This document shows, piece after piece, positions 8,285 to 18,501 of a stretch of 64,000 bases of DNA. Where the stretch lies: contig JAMBOW010000001.1 in assembly GCA_023715865.1 (NCBI GenBank), positions 806,001 through 870,000 of the forward strand, read 5' to 3'. This DNA is from Neobacillus mesonae (GTDB lineage: Bacteria > Bacillota > Bacilli > Paenibacillales > Paenibacillaceae). Below the pieces are notes generated by a model. It saw nothing but the letters and a program-made list of their open reading frames with translations. It made no database searches and had not been told where the DNA came from. The translations under genes and the position numbers were made by a program. The first letter of the stretch is position 1. Each line of letters begins with the position of its first letter.

Positions 8285-8562
8285 CGAAAAGGCTATGATG
8301 AGAAATAGTAGGTATTAGGGATCTCACAGAGAGAAGATGGTTGGTGCGAATCTTCATTGATCTAATAGTGAAGCAGTCTCGGAGCTGTGAACCGAACAGA
8401 GGAATCTTAGTAGGCTTCAACGGAGTTCCACCGTTATTCAGGAAACAATATCGGAGATATCCCGTATTGATAGAGTGCAGAGAAATCTGAAATTAGGTGG
8501 TAACACGGACATAATAGTTCGCCCTAAGTTGACAAGAAATATGTCAGCTCAGGGCTTTTTTG
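8285..8562 (+). promoter_or_regulatory. T-box leader (tRNA-sensing riboswitch)
   Basis: The leader has an AGTA motif near 8307, a long stem I, a stem III hairpin (AACGG/CCGTT), the T-box AGGTGGTAACACGG (8495-8508), and a terminator 8521-8562 whose stem (GCCCT.AG.TGACA with TGTCA.CT.AGGGC) ends in six T. The bulge TGGT would pair with an ACCA tRNA end, matching a tRNA with A73 such as tRNA-Ala. The gene after it is alanyl-tRNA synthetase, so uncharged tRNA-Ala should favour readthrough. I could not assign the specifier codon with confidence. Confidence 0.9.
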
Positions 8563-8600
8563 TTTTATTTAATAATAATTGAAATGGAGGTATGGTGAAA

Positions 8601-10472
8601 ATGACACCAGATGAGTTAAGAAGATCATATATTGAGTTTATGAAAGGAATAGGGGCTAGCCAAGTACCCTCTTCTAGCTTGTTACCAGAAAATGATCCCT
8701 CAACGTTGTTTACAGGAAGCGGAATGCAACCTATGGTTCCATATTTATTGGGGGAAAAGCATCCGATAGGTAATGAAATTGCTAATATTCAGAAGTGTTT
8801 AAGGACAGTGGATATTGATGAAGTAGGAGATACGTCGCATCTGACATTTTTTGAAATGATAGGTCGATGGGAGTTTAAAGCAAATGAAAATAACTATAAG
8901 AAAAAGCAAATAGATGCCATTTGGAATTGGCATATTATTGAATTAGGAATTGATCCTGGCAGGCTGTATATCAGTGCTTTTATAGGAAGTGATGATTTGA
9001 ATATAGAGAAAGATACGGAAGCCATTCAAATCTGGTCAGAAAAATTTAAATCAGTTGGTATAGAACCTATCATTGAAGATGATCCCTATCAATATGGGGC
9101 ATCTAGAGGTGGAAAAATATTCTTATACGATGAAAAAGAAAATTGGTGGAGTCGAGCCGGAAGTCCACTCCATATGCCTGTTGGTGAACCGGGTGGGCCT
9201 GATAGTGAAATGTTCTATGATCTTGAACCAGGCGGTGATTCACTGGATCATCCTGCTTCTGTAAGCGAGAGGTTTTTAGAAATTGGGAACAACGTATTTA
9301 TGTGTTACAAAAAAGAAGACACTGGATTTGTAAAAATGCAAAATCCCAATATTGATTATGGAGGCGGATTAGAAAGGGTTGCAACAGCCCTTAATGGTGA
9401 CAAGGATATTTATAATACGGCTTTCTTCCTTAATCCCAAGAAAAAATTGATGGAGTTAAGTGGTAAACAATATACTGACGATTTAAAGTCGTTTAGAATC
9501 ATACTTGATCATGTGAGAGCGGCTACTTTTCTAATTAATGATGGTGCGGAGCCAGCTAATAGTGATGCAGGGTATATAACAAGAAGGTTATTAAGAAGGG
9601 CGATTCGTGCAGGTAAAAAAATAGGTATACAAGGAAGTTTTGTAGGTGAGTTGTCTGAAGTTTATATAGATGAAGCAACAGCTTATGAAGATTTGATCGG
9701 TAATAAAAAGAAAGTTATCGAAATAGTAAATAAGGAAGAAAATCTATTCTATAGAACTTTACAGCAAGGAGAACTTGAAATACAAAAGCATCTTAAGAAT
9801 AAGGGTAAAGTTACAGGTGCAGATGCCTTTTATTTTTACGAAACATATGGGTTTCCCTTGGAGTTGACGGAAGAGTTTCTAACTGAAAGTGGATATAGCA
9901 TGGAGGACAAGGCGTCTTATATAGAGGCGGCAAAGAAACATGCTGAAAAGAGCAGAACTGCTTCTGCGGGTAAATTTAAAGGAGGACTCGCTGAACATTC
10001 AACTGAAACAACAGCGCTGCACACGGTATCTCATTTATTACTTGCTGGTTTAAGGGAAGTTTTAGGTAATCATGTTCATCAACAAGGAAGTAATATTACT
10101 TCAGAACGATTACGGTTTGACTTCAATCATGATGAAAAACTTACGCCAGAGCAAATAGCTGAGGTAGAAAAGTATGTGAATGACGCGATTTCATCAAAAG
10201 CAGTTACCTATATTTTAGAGATGCCCAAAATTGAAGCGAGAGAAAGTAATGTTGAAGGGAATTTTTGGGACAAATATCCGGATATCGTTAAGGTCTATAC
10301 AATCAAAGATAACGAAGGGAAAGTTTGGAGTCGAGAAGTATGTGGAGGACCTCATGTAGAAGATACAACAAACTTAGGAAAGTTCAGTATTAAAAAAGAA
10401 CAATCTTCTGCTGCTGGAGTTAGAAGGATTAAAGGAGTAATTGATAAATATTCCCAGAGCGCGGAACAATAG
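8601..10472 (+). CDS. alaS: Short alanyl-tRNA synthetase (second-copy type, no C-Ala domain)
   Basis: A class II synthetase of 623 residues that would charge tRNA-Ala. Motif 1 lies around FTGSGMQPMVPYL, motif 2 around residues 68-87 (RTVDIDEVGDTSHLTFFEM) and motif 3 is GGGLERVATAL. The editing domain is kept: His474 and His478 (HTVSH), with Cys581 and His585 (CGGPH). Normal bacterial AlaRS has about 875 residues; here the chain stops after the editing domain, and the stretch before it is short. The ATG at 8601 has GGAGG ten bases upstream; the one at 8592 is too close. The SHLTFFEM version of motif 2 is unusual for Firmicutes. It is probably an acquired paralogue, perhaps resistant to an AlaRS inhibitor. 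Confidence 0.88.
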   Translation: MTPDELRRSYIEFMKGIGASQVPSSSLLPENDPSTLFTGSGMQPMVPYLLGEKHPIGNEIANIQKCLRTVDIDEVGDTSHLTFFEMIGRWEFKANENNYKKKQIDAIWNWHIIELGIDPGRLYISAFIGSDDLNIEKDTEAIQIWSEKFKSVGIEPIIEDDPYQYGASRGGKIFLYDEKENWWSRAGSPLHMPVGEPGGPDSEMFYDLEPGGDSLDHPASVSERFLEIGNNVFMCYKKEDTGFVKMQNPNIDYGGGLERVATALNGDKDIYNTAFFLNPKKKLMELSGKQYTDDLKSFRIILDHVRAATFLINDGAEPANSDAGYITRRLLRRAIRAGKKIGIQGSFVGELSEVYIDEATAYEDLIGNKKKVIEIVNKEENLFYRTLQQGELEIQKHLKNKGKVTGADAFYFYETYGFPLELTEEFLTESGYSMEDKASYIEAAKKHAEKSRTASAGKFKGGLAEHSTETTALHTVSHLLLAGLREVLGNHVHQQGSNITSERLRFDFNHDEKLTPEQIAEVEKYVNDAISSKAVTYILEMPKIEARESNVEGNFWDKYPDIVKVYTIKDNEGKVWSREVCGGPHVEDTTNLGKFSIKKEQSSAAGVRRIKGVIDKYSQSAEQ

Positions 10473-10595
10473 CAGATGTTTTAGGATTGCCATTTGTAAC
10501 AACGTTATGAGTTGCCGGGAATCCAGGATGAATGAAGGGGTTGACATCGCTTGGCCTTTCCGCTTGCGGTACCAAGAGCACAGTATTCAAAGAAA

Positions 10596-10628
10596 AAGCA
10601 ATTCGGATTAAATCCGAATTGCTTTTTT
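10596..10628 (+). terminator. Terminator downstream of alaS
   Basis: Fourteen-base complementary arms (AAGCAATTCGGATT and its complement) around one base, then six T. It is the strongest terminator in this part of the window. It lies 120 bases after the alaS stop, and the bases between hold no gene. Confidence 0.8.
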
Positions 10629-10691
10629 ACTGCAAGAAAGGGGAACTTATAAAAAACAGAACGAAAATTGAGCTATATGGTGTATGACTTT

Positions 10692-10784
10692 CGGGGGACA
10701 AGAACATGTTCCTATTACCGATTAGGCATATATCTAATCGGTGGTATACTCCACGTTAATTCATTAAGCTAACGGGCAGGAAAG
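10692..10784 (+). repeat. Internally deleted type A element
   Basis: It contains the GGGGGACAAGAACATG lead joined directly to ATTACCGATTAG...CTAATCGG and the core TTAAGCTAACGGGCAGG. The terminator and the large hairpin are missing, so it is a deletion derivative of the full copies. Confidence 0.75.
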
Positions 10785-10841
10785 TTCGCTGCCGGCGACA
10801 ACCGTGTGGCCCCCAAATTATAAGTTATTATACATATAAAT

Positions 10842-10867
10842 AAAAAAGGAGCCTGTTTAAGGACTCC
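10842..10867 (-). terminator. Terminator of the stalk-domain gene
   Basis: Read on the minus strand: GGAGTCC, loop, GGCTCC, then six T. It lies 27 bases past the stop codon of the gene at 10894-11547. Confidence 0.65.
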
Positions 10868-10893
10868 AGAAGTCTTGTACCGTGTTGGTTCTA

Positions 10894-11547
10894 TTAAGAA
10901 TATACCCAGTCAGGAATTTCCGTTTTGGTGTAATTGTATGAAACGACTTTCCAACCAGAGCTATACCTGCTTACGTTAACCTTGTATGAGCATATGTAAA
11001 TGTATCTTCCGTACTCGTCTTTCTGTCCAGTGCTAACGGTAACTACTGCTTTATCAGTTCCAGAGTAAGAGATTGAAAGACCGTAGTATGAGTTGTCTTT
11101 ATCTTCGAAATATTCCTTAGAATCTTCGTGTTTGCTGAATAAAGGTTTCACCAATTTGAAGGCTTGGGCATTATCCAGTGTTCCAATATCGACAGTGATG
11201 TGTTCTGAACTAGCAACCAAATCAGTTGGATGCCAGACGATATGGTCTTGCTCAAAGAATGTTTCGTTAAACTCTCGGAACTGGACGTACACTCGATTGT
11301 CAAACATTTTAACGTATTCCCCTAGCTTTACTTCCAACACTTTGCCATCTTTTTTAACAGTTGCGGTTTGAGTTTTCTGATTCCAAGTTGTTACTGCTCC
11401 GATCTGATCACCCGCGGCTCTCAGAGGCATAAATACTCGACCATCAACCAACTTCCCATTGAGATGAACTCCCTCATCTGCATGAGCAGCTATTGGGCTA
11501 AATAGTAAAGCAGTTGATAGGAATCCGGCAATAATTTTGTTCTTCAT
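10894..11547 (-). CDS. Secreted stalk-domain (copper amine oxidase N-terminal-like) protein
   Basis: A 217-residue exported protein. Residues 1-23 are a signal peptide ending in AHA-DEG. Residues about 27-80 form one 'stalk' unit (GKLVDGRVFMPLRAAGDQIGAV, then TWNQKTQTATV), the module common at the surface of Paenibacillus. The C-terminal half (about 120-217) is a beta-rich domain, YYGLSISYSG...VSTGQKDEYGRY, of unknown role. AAGGAAG precedes the ATG on the minus strand. It runs against the surrounding genes, although the repeat cores on both sides keep the + orientation. Confidence 0.8.
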   Translation of the reverse strand: MKNKIIAGFLSTALLFSPIAAHADEGVHLNGKLVDGRVFMPLRAAGDQIGAVTTWNQKTQTATVKKDGKVLEVKLGEYVKMFDNRVYVQFREFNETFFEQDHIVWHPTDLVASSEHITVDIGTLDNAQAFKLVKPLFSKHEDSKEYFEDKDNSYYGLSISYSGTDKAVVTVSTGQKDEYGRYIYICSYKVNVSRYSSGWKVVSYNYTKTEIPDWVYS

Positions 11548-11899
11548 GTTGATTCTTCCTTTCGAAATTGGTATCTATGATACTTACACTATCTTTAAAT
11601 CCGATAATTATTATAGAGTATTATATTGAAGACAACAAAGGCACTTCTTTTCACCGCACTGCGAGGTTACTGAATTAGGTGGTGTCCAATTTAACCTACA
11701 GTAAAGATTAAGCTAACGGGAGACTTTAGGTCAAATAAAAAAAGAAATCAACCGTTCAACTTGCTAGATTCAGCAGAAAAAAATAATCTTTATCTTGCAA
11801 CAAGCCTCTATCCTCAAACGTTAACTTAATCAGAGTGATTGTTATCAAATGTTTGCAATATTACTCATTAGGTGAAATTGGCGGAAAGGGGATAGTGTA

Positions 11900-13375
11900 A
11901 TGTCATATAAGAGGATAAAGATATGTATAAAATCTACATTAATAAGTTTTTTAGTATCAATGACTATTTTCACCATGACCGATGTCTTGCACGCGACAAA
12001 ATATTCTAGTCAGAATCAGAAGCTGTTATCTGATGTTACTGCAATCGCCGCAGGAGAATGGGCCGTTTATGCAGTTAAAAAGGACGGCTCAGTTTGGGTA
12101 TGGGGTGGTATGCGTAATAGTGGTTTAATTGGTAATGGTTTAACGGTTCCGTCTGAGTCTCCCATTCAAATGAAGATTGATGGTGTAATCGAAGTCGCCA
12201 GTGGATCAAAACATGCGCTTATCTTAAAACAAGATGGCACTGTTTGGGCAACTGGATCAAATGTTGATGGGCAGCTGGGACTTGATATCGCATCAGATGA
12301 AACAGTACTGGAACCTGTACAAATAGAAGGGTTGAGCGATATTATAGCCATCGCTGCCGAAGGTAATCAGAGCCTTGCGTTGCAAGCAGACGGTACAGTA
12401 TGGCAATGGGGACGGACCGACCGGGTTAATACTCCTTCCTTCAAACCTATAAAGATAGAAGGGCTTCCTTTAGGTATGTCGATTGCAACAGGTTATGGTT
12501 CCTCGATGATGCTTGATACCGAAGGAAATGTACATGTTTGGGGAACTATGCTTTACGAAACAAACCCAGACAAATTAAGGAAGCCGACAATAATAAGCGG
12601 ATTGATGGAGTCTACAGAAATTGTCACATTAGGACAGAGAGCTGCTGCTCTAACAGAAGACGGTACTTTGTGGACGTGGAACAACTCGAAGATGTATCCT
12701 ACTCCTGGGAAACTGCTGAGTCCAACCAAAGTACTTCGTGCGGATGGTGTCCAGAAAGTTGCTGGCGGTTCCGGATCCTCTTTTAGCCTAATTAAAAATG
12801 ATGGCACAGTATGGATGTGGGACAGTTACTGGGATAAGCCTACATACACGGCTGTACAAGTACCGGGAATTAATAATGCTGTGGACATTGCAAACAGTCA
12901 ATTCCGGGGTCAGTATGCATTACTTGAAAACGGAACTGTCATAAAATGGACGGTAGATCCGCTTGGCATGCCATCCGAGCCTGAGCCTGTTAAAGCACCC
13001 ATCAAGGTGCAGTTAAATGATGAGACACTAAGTTTGGTTGTACCACCGATCATAATAAATAATATTAGCTATGTGCCACTGCGCGGAATTTTTGAGCACA
13101 TAGGAGCTACAATTAAATGGGATCAAGGCAGCTTCACTAGTGTTATTAAGAAAGATAATATTGTCATTGAAATTCATGCTCCATCTGAGGAAATTCAAGT
13201 AAACGGTAAGTCACTTCCGAATGAGTTAAAGCCAAAGATCATAAATGATGTAACGATGGTGCCAGTTCGCTTCATTTCTGAAATATTAGGGGCGAATGTG
13301 AAATGGATGTCCGATAATAATACGATTAATATTAGAATCCCTGAAAAGCGTATTAATTCTGAATTAGACAGCTAG
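11900..13375 (+). CDS. RCC1-repeat protein with C-terminal stalk domain
   Basis: A 491-residue exported protein. An N-terminal hydrophobic segment (about 10-32) is followed by about six RCC1-type repeats, each with a KxDGTVWxWG core (for example around residues 58, 112, 158, 250 and 297). These form a beta-propeller for protein binding. Residues about 365-485 are two stalk units (NNISYVPLRGIFEHIGA; NDVTMVPVRFISEILGA). This pairing is typical of Paenibacillus surface proteins whose partners are unknown. GAAAGGGG precedes the ATG. Confidence 0.85.
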   Translation: MSYKRIKICIKSTLISFLVSMTIFTMTDVLHATKYSSQNQKLLSDVTAIAAGEWAVYAVKKDGSVWVWGGMRNSGLIGNGLTVPSESPIQMKIDGVIEVASGSKHALILKQDGTVWATGSNVDGQLGLDIASDETVLEPVQIEGLSDIIAIAAEGNQSLALQADGTVWQWGRTDRVNTPSFKPIKIEGLPLGMSIATGYGSSMMLDTEGNVHVWGTMLYETNPDKLRKPTIISGLMESTEIVTLGQRAAALTEDGTLWTWNNSKMYPTPGKLLSPTKVLRADGVQKVAGGSGSSFSLIKNDGTVWMWDSYWDKPTYTAVQVPGINNAVDIANSQFRGQYALLENGTVIKWTVDPLGMPSEPEPVKAPIKVQLNDETLSLVVPPIIINNISYVPLRGIFEHIGATIKWDQGSFTSVIKKDNIVIEIHAPSEEIQVNGKSLPNELKPKIINDVTMVPVRFISEILGANVKWMSDNNTINIRIPEKRINSELDS

Positions 13376-13445
13376 TTAAAAGTTGCCTTACAATCTGCAA
13401 GAATCAATACGATGAAGCCGGTAGATGGGACGGGTACTTGTTCGT

Positions 13446-13483
13446 GAACTGCTCCATTTTTATTAAGCTAACGGGCAGGTTAC
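13446..13483 (+). repeat. Partial type B element (right half)
   Basis: Only CTGCTCC-ATTTTT and the core ATTAAGCTAACGGGCAGGTTA remain. The left arm of the hairpin is lost. Confidence 0.65.
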
Positions 13484-13522
13484 TTTTAATTCACTAGAAG
13501 CGTTATATTCTAGGGAGTTAAC

Positions 13523-13795
13523 TTGGGAACGACGAATTATAATATTGTGTCACTAAAAAGATACTTAGATATGAAGGAACAATTATTCTCAAACGATCGC
13601 ACTATGGAATTTATCAAAAGTTTAACAGAAAGAGATGCTAAGACTTTTTTAAACCTTATATATGCAATTTTGAAAGATAACCAAAATCCGAGCGAACAAG
13701 TGATTTCAAATGTAGTATCCATTTATGAGAAACAAATACCTAGAGTGGTTAAAGCAAGGCAGAAAAATAATCACCAAGCGTATTTGATACGCTAG
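13523..13795 (+). CDS. Small helical protein, unknown function
   Basis: I do not recognise this 90-residue protein. It is predicted mostly helical, hydrophilic and lysine-rich, with no cysteine pairs, signal or membrane segment (core NDRTMEFIKSLTERDAKTFL). The start is TTG at 13523 with AGGGAG seven bases upstream. A repeat core lies just upstream and the MFS gene starts 37 bases downstream on the same strand, so the two could share a transcript. Coding status rests on frame length and the binding site only. Confidence 0.5.
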   Translation: MGTTNYNIVSLKRYLDMKEQLFSNDRTMEFIKSLTERDAKTFLNLIYAILKDNQNPSEQVISNVVSIYEKQIPRVVKARQKNNHQAYLIR

Positions 13796-13832
13796 TTAAG
13801 TTGATACAGTTCTTGCGGAGCGGGGGGTAAAG

Positions 13833-15077
13833 GTGAAACTAACCGATCATAAAGGTTATATACGTTTTTGGATTGCCTCAACTACATCGGACTTTGGCAC
13901 TTATATTACCACACTCGCTCTCCAGGTTCTGGTGGTGATGAACATGCAGGGCAGCTCAGTCGATGTGGGTTGGATTAATGCGTCTAGGTGGTTGCCGTAC
14001 GTACTGCTTGGGTTAGTTGCGGGGGTGCTTCTTGATCGTGTTAGTCGTCGGTCCGTTTTGGTAATGACCGATATTGGCCGGGGTATGCTGCTAATGATTA
14101 TTTTCTTGATGGCATCATTCCATATAATCAACATAGGCTGGCTAATTATCATCATGACCCTTTTTGGGTCTATGTCATTAATGAATGATGCTGCATATCA
14201 GTCCTTTGTACCTCAATTAGTACCGAGAAAATTGTTAACGCGGGCGAATGCACGATTGGAACAAAGCGCAGCCGTAGCCCAAACTAGCGGTCCATCTGTC
14301 GCAGGTGCATTAGTCTCATTAATTGGTGCTCCGTTCGCGATCTTGATCGATGCAGTGACTTATGTGTTTTCGGGATTAATAATGGCTTCAATTAAGCACC
14401 AGCCCTTACGGGAAAAAGTATTGGAAGAAAGCTGGAGTGAACAAATCAAGGAAGGTTTGCGCTGGGTGTACCGGCATCGCTACCTTGGTCCTTTAGCTTT
14501 AAATACACACGCCTGGTTTCTTTTCAACAGCATGATAGGCGCTGTGCTCGTGAATTTCGCCCTCACCGAACTAGGTTTAAAGGTATCCACCCTAGGTCTG
14601 GTGCTGACATCAGCCGGTATTGGTGCTGTACTTGGCACTTCATTTTCTACCCGTGCTGGCCGGCGCTTTGGAATCGGACGCAGCATGGCCTACTCGCGGA
14701 TCCTATATTGCCCAGCGTGCATATTGATGGTTCTAGCACCATCACCAAATCATGGAATTCTTCTAAACAGCACATTACTCATAGTTAGTCTAGGACAATT
14801 CCTTTATGGTTTTGCCTTAGGAGTTGAAGGCCCGCTTGAAATGGGCTATCGACAATCCATAACACCAGCGAGATTGCAAGGCCGTATGAATGCTACCATG
14901 AGGTCAATCAATCGAAGCATGATTGTCATTGGAGCACCTTTGGGTGGTATTATTGCCGATGTTTATGGATTCCGTACGGCGTTGTGGGTAGCCATTGTTG
15001 GATTGGCTCTTGTCGGGGTTTGGTTTAGCCTCTCACCGATGCGCGATGCTCAAATTGACGAACATGACTACTCATGA
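13833..15077 (+). CDS. MFS exporter (EntS/macrolide-efflux-like)
   Basis: A 414-residue inner-membrane transporter with about 12 hydrophobic segments and the MFS loop 2-3 motif GVLLDRVSRRSVL. The TANARLEQS-like stretch (LLTRANARLEQSAAVAQTSGP) marks the MFS_3 branch that includes enterobactin exporter EntS and macrolide efflux MefA. It would pump a small molecule out using the proton gradient. The start is GTG at 13833 with a GGAG-rich site before it. The substrate is unknown. Confidence 0.85.
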   Translation: MKLTDHKGYIRFWIASTTSDFGTYITTLALQVLVVMNMQGSSVDVGWINASRWLPYVLLGLVAGVLLDRVSRRSVLVMTDIGRGMLLMIIFLMASFHIINIGWLIIIMTLFGSMSLMNDAAYQSFVPQLVPRKLLTRANARLEQSAAVAQTSGPSVAGALVSLIGAPFAILIDAVTYVFSGLIMASIKHQPLREKVLEESWSEQIKEGLRWVYRHRYLGPLALNTHAWFLFNSMIGAVLVNFALTELGLKVSTLGLVLTSAGIGAVLGTSFSTRAGRRFGIGRSMAYSRILYCPACILMVLAPSPNHGILLNSTLLIVSLGQFLYGFALGVEGPLEMGYRQSITPARLQGRMNATMRSINRSMIVIGAPLGGIIADVYGFRTALWVAIVGLALVGVWFSLSPMRDAQIDEHDYS

Positions 15078-15127
15078 TTAGTGGTAACAGATTACGTTAG
15101 TTAAAGAATTTACCAACGGAGCATGCA

Positions 15128-15235
15128 AAACTAGTCGCTAAATTGTCAAACGACAAGAACATTAATGCTTTAAGAGTCGCATAAAATGCAACTTTTTTTG
15201 TTTGAAGTATATATGTTCTTGTCGCAACTCAATTA
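15128..15235 (+). repeat. Divergent type A-like element
   Basis: GACAAGAACATTAATG, AAGAGTCGC...GCAACTTTTTTT and a distant ATATGTTCTTGTCG arm match the plan of type A with many changes. A separate hairpin with CCGTTTTT at 15270-15308 follows and could terminate transcription. The rest of 15078-15564 holds no gene. Confidence 0.45.
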
Positions 15236-15323
15236 CAAGTACATATATTTTTGCTGAAATTGATAAACGTAAAAAACGTCCTTTTCTGAATAGTCAGGGC
15301 CGTTTTTATGCAATTGTAGTACG

Positions 15324-15414
15324 TTACGCTAACGGGAAACGTTAATTGAAAATATCATGGAGCCGTTTGCCGGTAAGCAGCCGCTTCTTTTTAGTTAAAC
15401 TAATGGGCAGACTA
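15324..15414 (+). repeat. Type B dispersed element, diverged
   Basis: Core ACGCTAACGGGAAACGTTAATTG, then a hairpin GGAGCCG...GCAGCCGCTTCTTTTT, then core GTTAAACTAATGGGCAGACTAG. Both cores and the central hairpin are recognisable. Confidence 0.75.
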
Positions 15415-15564
15415 GCTTAACAATACCTTATGAATTAAGTATTAGACTGACCCTTGAAATTGAAGAAGCGAAAGCCAAGGAAAAGAAAATAAAGTCCTAG
15501 ACTGTCGCTTTTCAGCCAAACGTTACCCAATTGTTGAACATCACATTAAATTATCCATAGGTAA

Positions 15565-16233
15565 CTAATTATTTTGTCGTTTGTTAACTTCAATCGTAAT
15601 AAACTCCGGTAAATAGCTGGGAGTACATCCTTTTGCTACTATTTCATCTTTGTAAAGACCCGTTTTCTCACCAAGTTTAATACAACGTGCACGATTCTTT
15701 TCATCATAAACGCCTATCCAGCCTGCTGTGAAATTCATAGCCCATTGAACTTCCGGTTCCTCCTGTGAAATATTAGCTTCCAATATAGATAGTAAATCTG
15801 CGGTGTTATCAGGCGGTGTTTGTCCAGTCCATCTCAATCGCGCTTGATAATACCAAAAAGCCCTCCTTTGAAGAGTAAAAGGGCTATTTTCCCATGACTC
15901 CATCAATCCAATTGTCTTTTTGTCTTTGGTGAGCTGATTAGCCATTAACCAATCCATTAAGTTATTTCGCTCATCAAAAGTGTGAGTCTGCATATCCTTA
16001 TCAAGCTTATTTAGCACTTCTTTTGAAAGAAGTTTTTTATCCATGATTAAGATTGCTAATAGCCTGGGTAAAAACTCTTCGGTTGACCAAAGTTCCATAG
16101 CTAGTTCGTGATTTTTTCTAATGTCCTTTGCGATTTTTCGTAATTCGCCTAGCTTAGTTTTACTATTGATCTGAGTTAGAATGTTTTCTGCTTTTGAAGA
16201 GCGTTTTATTTCTGTATCTTTATTTTCATTCAT
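15565..16233 (-). CDS. DNA alkylation repair protein (AlkD-like, HEAT-like helices)
   Basis: A 222-residue all-helical protein matching the small DNA alkylation repair family, which uses HEAT-like repeats to hold DNA and remove alkylated bases. Characteristic stretches are LRKIAKDIRKNHELAMELW, the LLAILIMD helix, LMDWLMANQL, QRRAFWYYQARLRWTG and PEVQWAMNFTAGWIG. I chose the ATG at 16233, with AAGGAG nine bases upstream on the minus strand; an in-frame TTG nine bases earlier is too near that site. It reads against the array and is bounded by a + core on its 3' side and an inverted core on its 5' side. Confidence 0.85.
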   Translation of the reverse strand: MNENKDTEIKRSSKAENILTQINSKTKLGELRKIAKDIRKNHELAMELWSTEEFLPRLLAILIMDKKLLSKEVLNKLDKDMQTHTFDERNNLMDWLMANQLTKDKKTIGLMESWENSPFTLQRRAFWYYQARLRWTGQTPPDNTADLLSILEANISQEEPEVQWAMNFTAGWIGVYDEKNRARCIKLGEKTGLYKDEIVAKGCTPSYLPEFITIEVNKRQNN

Positions 16234-16268
16234 TTTATACAACTCCTTTATTAAAGCACTGTTTCATA

Positions 16269-16290
16269 ATATATCCTTGATGGGATATAT
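16269..16290 (-). promoter_or_regulatory. Dyad upstream of the AlkD-like gene
   Basis: Eight-base inverted arms ATATATCC/GGATATAT around six bases, 36 bases before the start codon on the minus strand. It could be an operator or a 5' hairpin; no regulator gene is adjacent. Confidence 0.4.
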
Positions 16291-16368
16291 CAAGAAATTA
16301 ATTTCGTTAAGTCTTCCCTCCTTGATAATAAAATTACCGCATAATGGAGGTTGCCCTCATCCCACTTT

Positions 16369-16394
16369 TAACTAATCTGCCCAGATAGTTTAAT
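16369..16394 (-). repeat. Core repeat in inverted orientation
   Basis: Read on the minus strand this is ATTAAACTA-TCT-GGGCAGATTAGTT, a worn copy of the shared core. It is the only clear copy facing the minus strand, and it lies upstream of the only minus-strand gene that seems packaged alone. Confidence 0.5.
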
Positions 16395-16479
16395 ACCTGC
16401 GGCCAGTCTAAAACTTTATTTTCCCGGTCTAATACTTTATTTTTCAGTCTAATACTATTTTTTCTCTGGACATCATTAA

Positions 16480-16745
<266 letters not shown>

Positions 16746-16938
16746 AAATTATTTTAAAAAATGAGTAACGGTGGTTAGAAACAACGACTGCCTTTACTTA
16801 ACTAACGGGCAGATTATTTGAAAAAGATATTAGATATATGCGTACATAAAATGAAAAGTCGCAAGGATACCGAAACCGAGTTAGGTGGGTTAATAGAGGG
16901 ATTCGCCCAATTCCGCCCATTACTAGGATGCAAGACGA

Positions 16939-16968
16939 AAGGACAGGAGCACCCGCCTGTCCTTTCTT
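16939..16968 (-). terminator. Terminator of the aldo/keto reductase gene
   Basis: The stem AAAGGACAGG/CCTGTCCTTT is symmetric and has T or A runs on both sides, so it could act in both directions. It lies 22 bases after the minus-strand stop codon. Confidence 0.65.
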
Positions 16969-16989
16969 AATGGAGAACCGGACCAAGGT

Positions 16990-17841
<852 letters not shown>

Positions 17842-17953
17842 TGCGATTCCTCCTATTGTTCAAATGGTTAACAGCAACCTGCGCGTATCACCAACATCGG
17901 GGCTGGAGCGGGTATTCCGATTACGGCACAGTTGCATTACAATAAGCTTAGTA

Positions 17954-17972
17954 CCTTCGTGTAACACGAAGG
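17954..17972. promoter_or_regulatory. MerR-type operator dyad
   Basis: Perfect inverted arms CCTTCGTG/CACGAAGG around TAA, inside the spacer of a minus-strand promoter (TTGCCT, then TACTAA) that would drive the aldo/keto reductase. A dyad between -35 and -10 is the hallmark of MerR activators. Confidence 0.65.
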
Positions 17973-18012
17973 CAAGAGGTAGTTATTCTTTTTTTTCCAA
18001 GGGGGATTCCAT

Positions 18013-18462
18013 ATGTATACGGTCAAAGAAGCCGCTCAGATCACGGGACTCACTGAGCACGCCGTGCGCTTTTACACGGATAAAGGTCTGGTGCCAAGCG
18101 TACAGCGTAATGAGAATAATATTCGATTATTTGACGAAAAATCGATTAACTGGCTGCATGGCATTAAATGCCTCAAGCAATCCGGGATGCCGATCGATGT
18201 CATTAAAATGTATATTGATTTATGTCTCGAGGGGGATTCGACCATTCCGCAACGCTACACACTTATGATGGAGCATAAAGAAGCTGCGCTCGCTAAGCTC
18301 GAAGAAGCCAAACAGCACGTTGCCCATTTGGAAGAGAAGACAGTGCTGTACCAGGCCATTCTAGAGAACCGCTCTCCAGACACGACTAATCCCGCCCACT
18401 GGGACAGAATTCAGCATATGCATGGGGACGTGTTTTACTCGCGCTCTGCTCGTAAGGCGTGA
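18013..18462 (+). CDS. MerR-family regulator
   Basis: A 149-residue protein with an N-terminal winged helix (MYTVKEAAQITGLTEHAVRFYTDKG, residues 1-26) and a C-terminal coiled coil for dimerisation (about 82-120). It lacks the cysteines used by metal sensors, and the length matches the aldehyde/thiol-stress type such as AdhR. It is divergent from the aldo/keto reductase and probably activates that gene when an aldehyde is present; this is inferred from position and the dyad. AAGGGGG precedes the ATG. Confidence 0.85.
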   Translation: MYTVKEAAQITGLTEHAVRFYTDKGLVPSVQRNENNIRLFDEKSINWLHGIKCLKQSGMPIDVIKMYIDLCLEGDSTIPQRYTLMMEHKEAALAKLEEAKQHVAHLEEKTVLYQAILENRSPDTTNPAHWDRIQHMHGDVFYSRSARKA

Positions 18463-18501
18463 GATAGTTATGAGCATCCCAATAAGATTATTTGGTAGGT
18501 A

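Noticed and set aside
8285-8562. Assigning a specific specifier codon to the T-box
   Set aside because: Several GCN triplets occur in stem I and the pairing of the lower helix is ambiguous by eye; a covariance-model fold would decide it.
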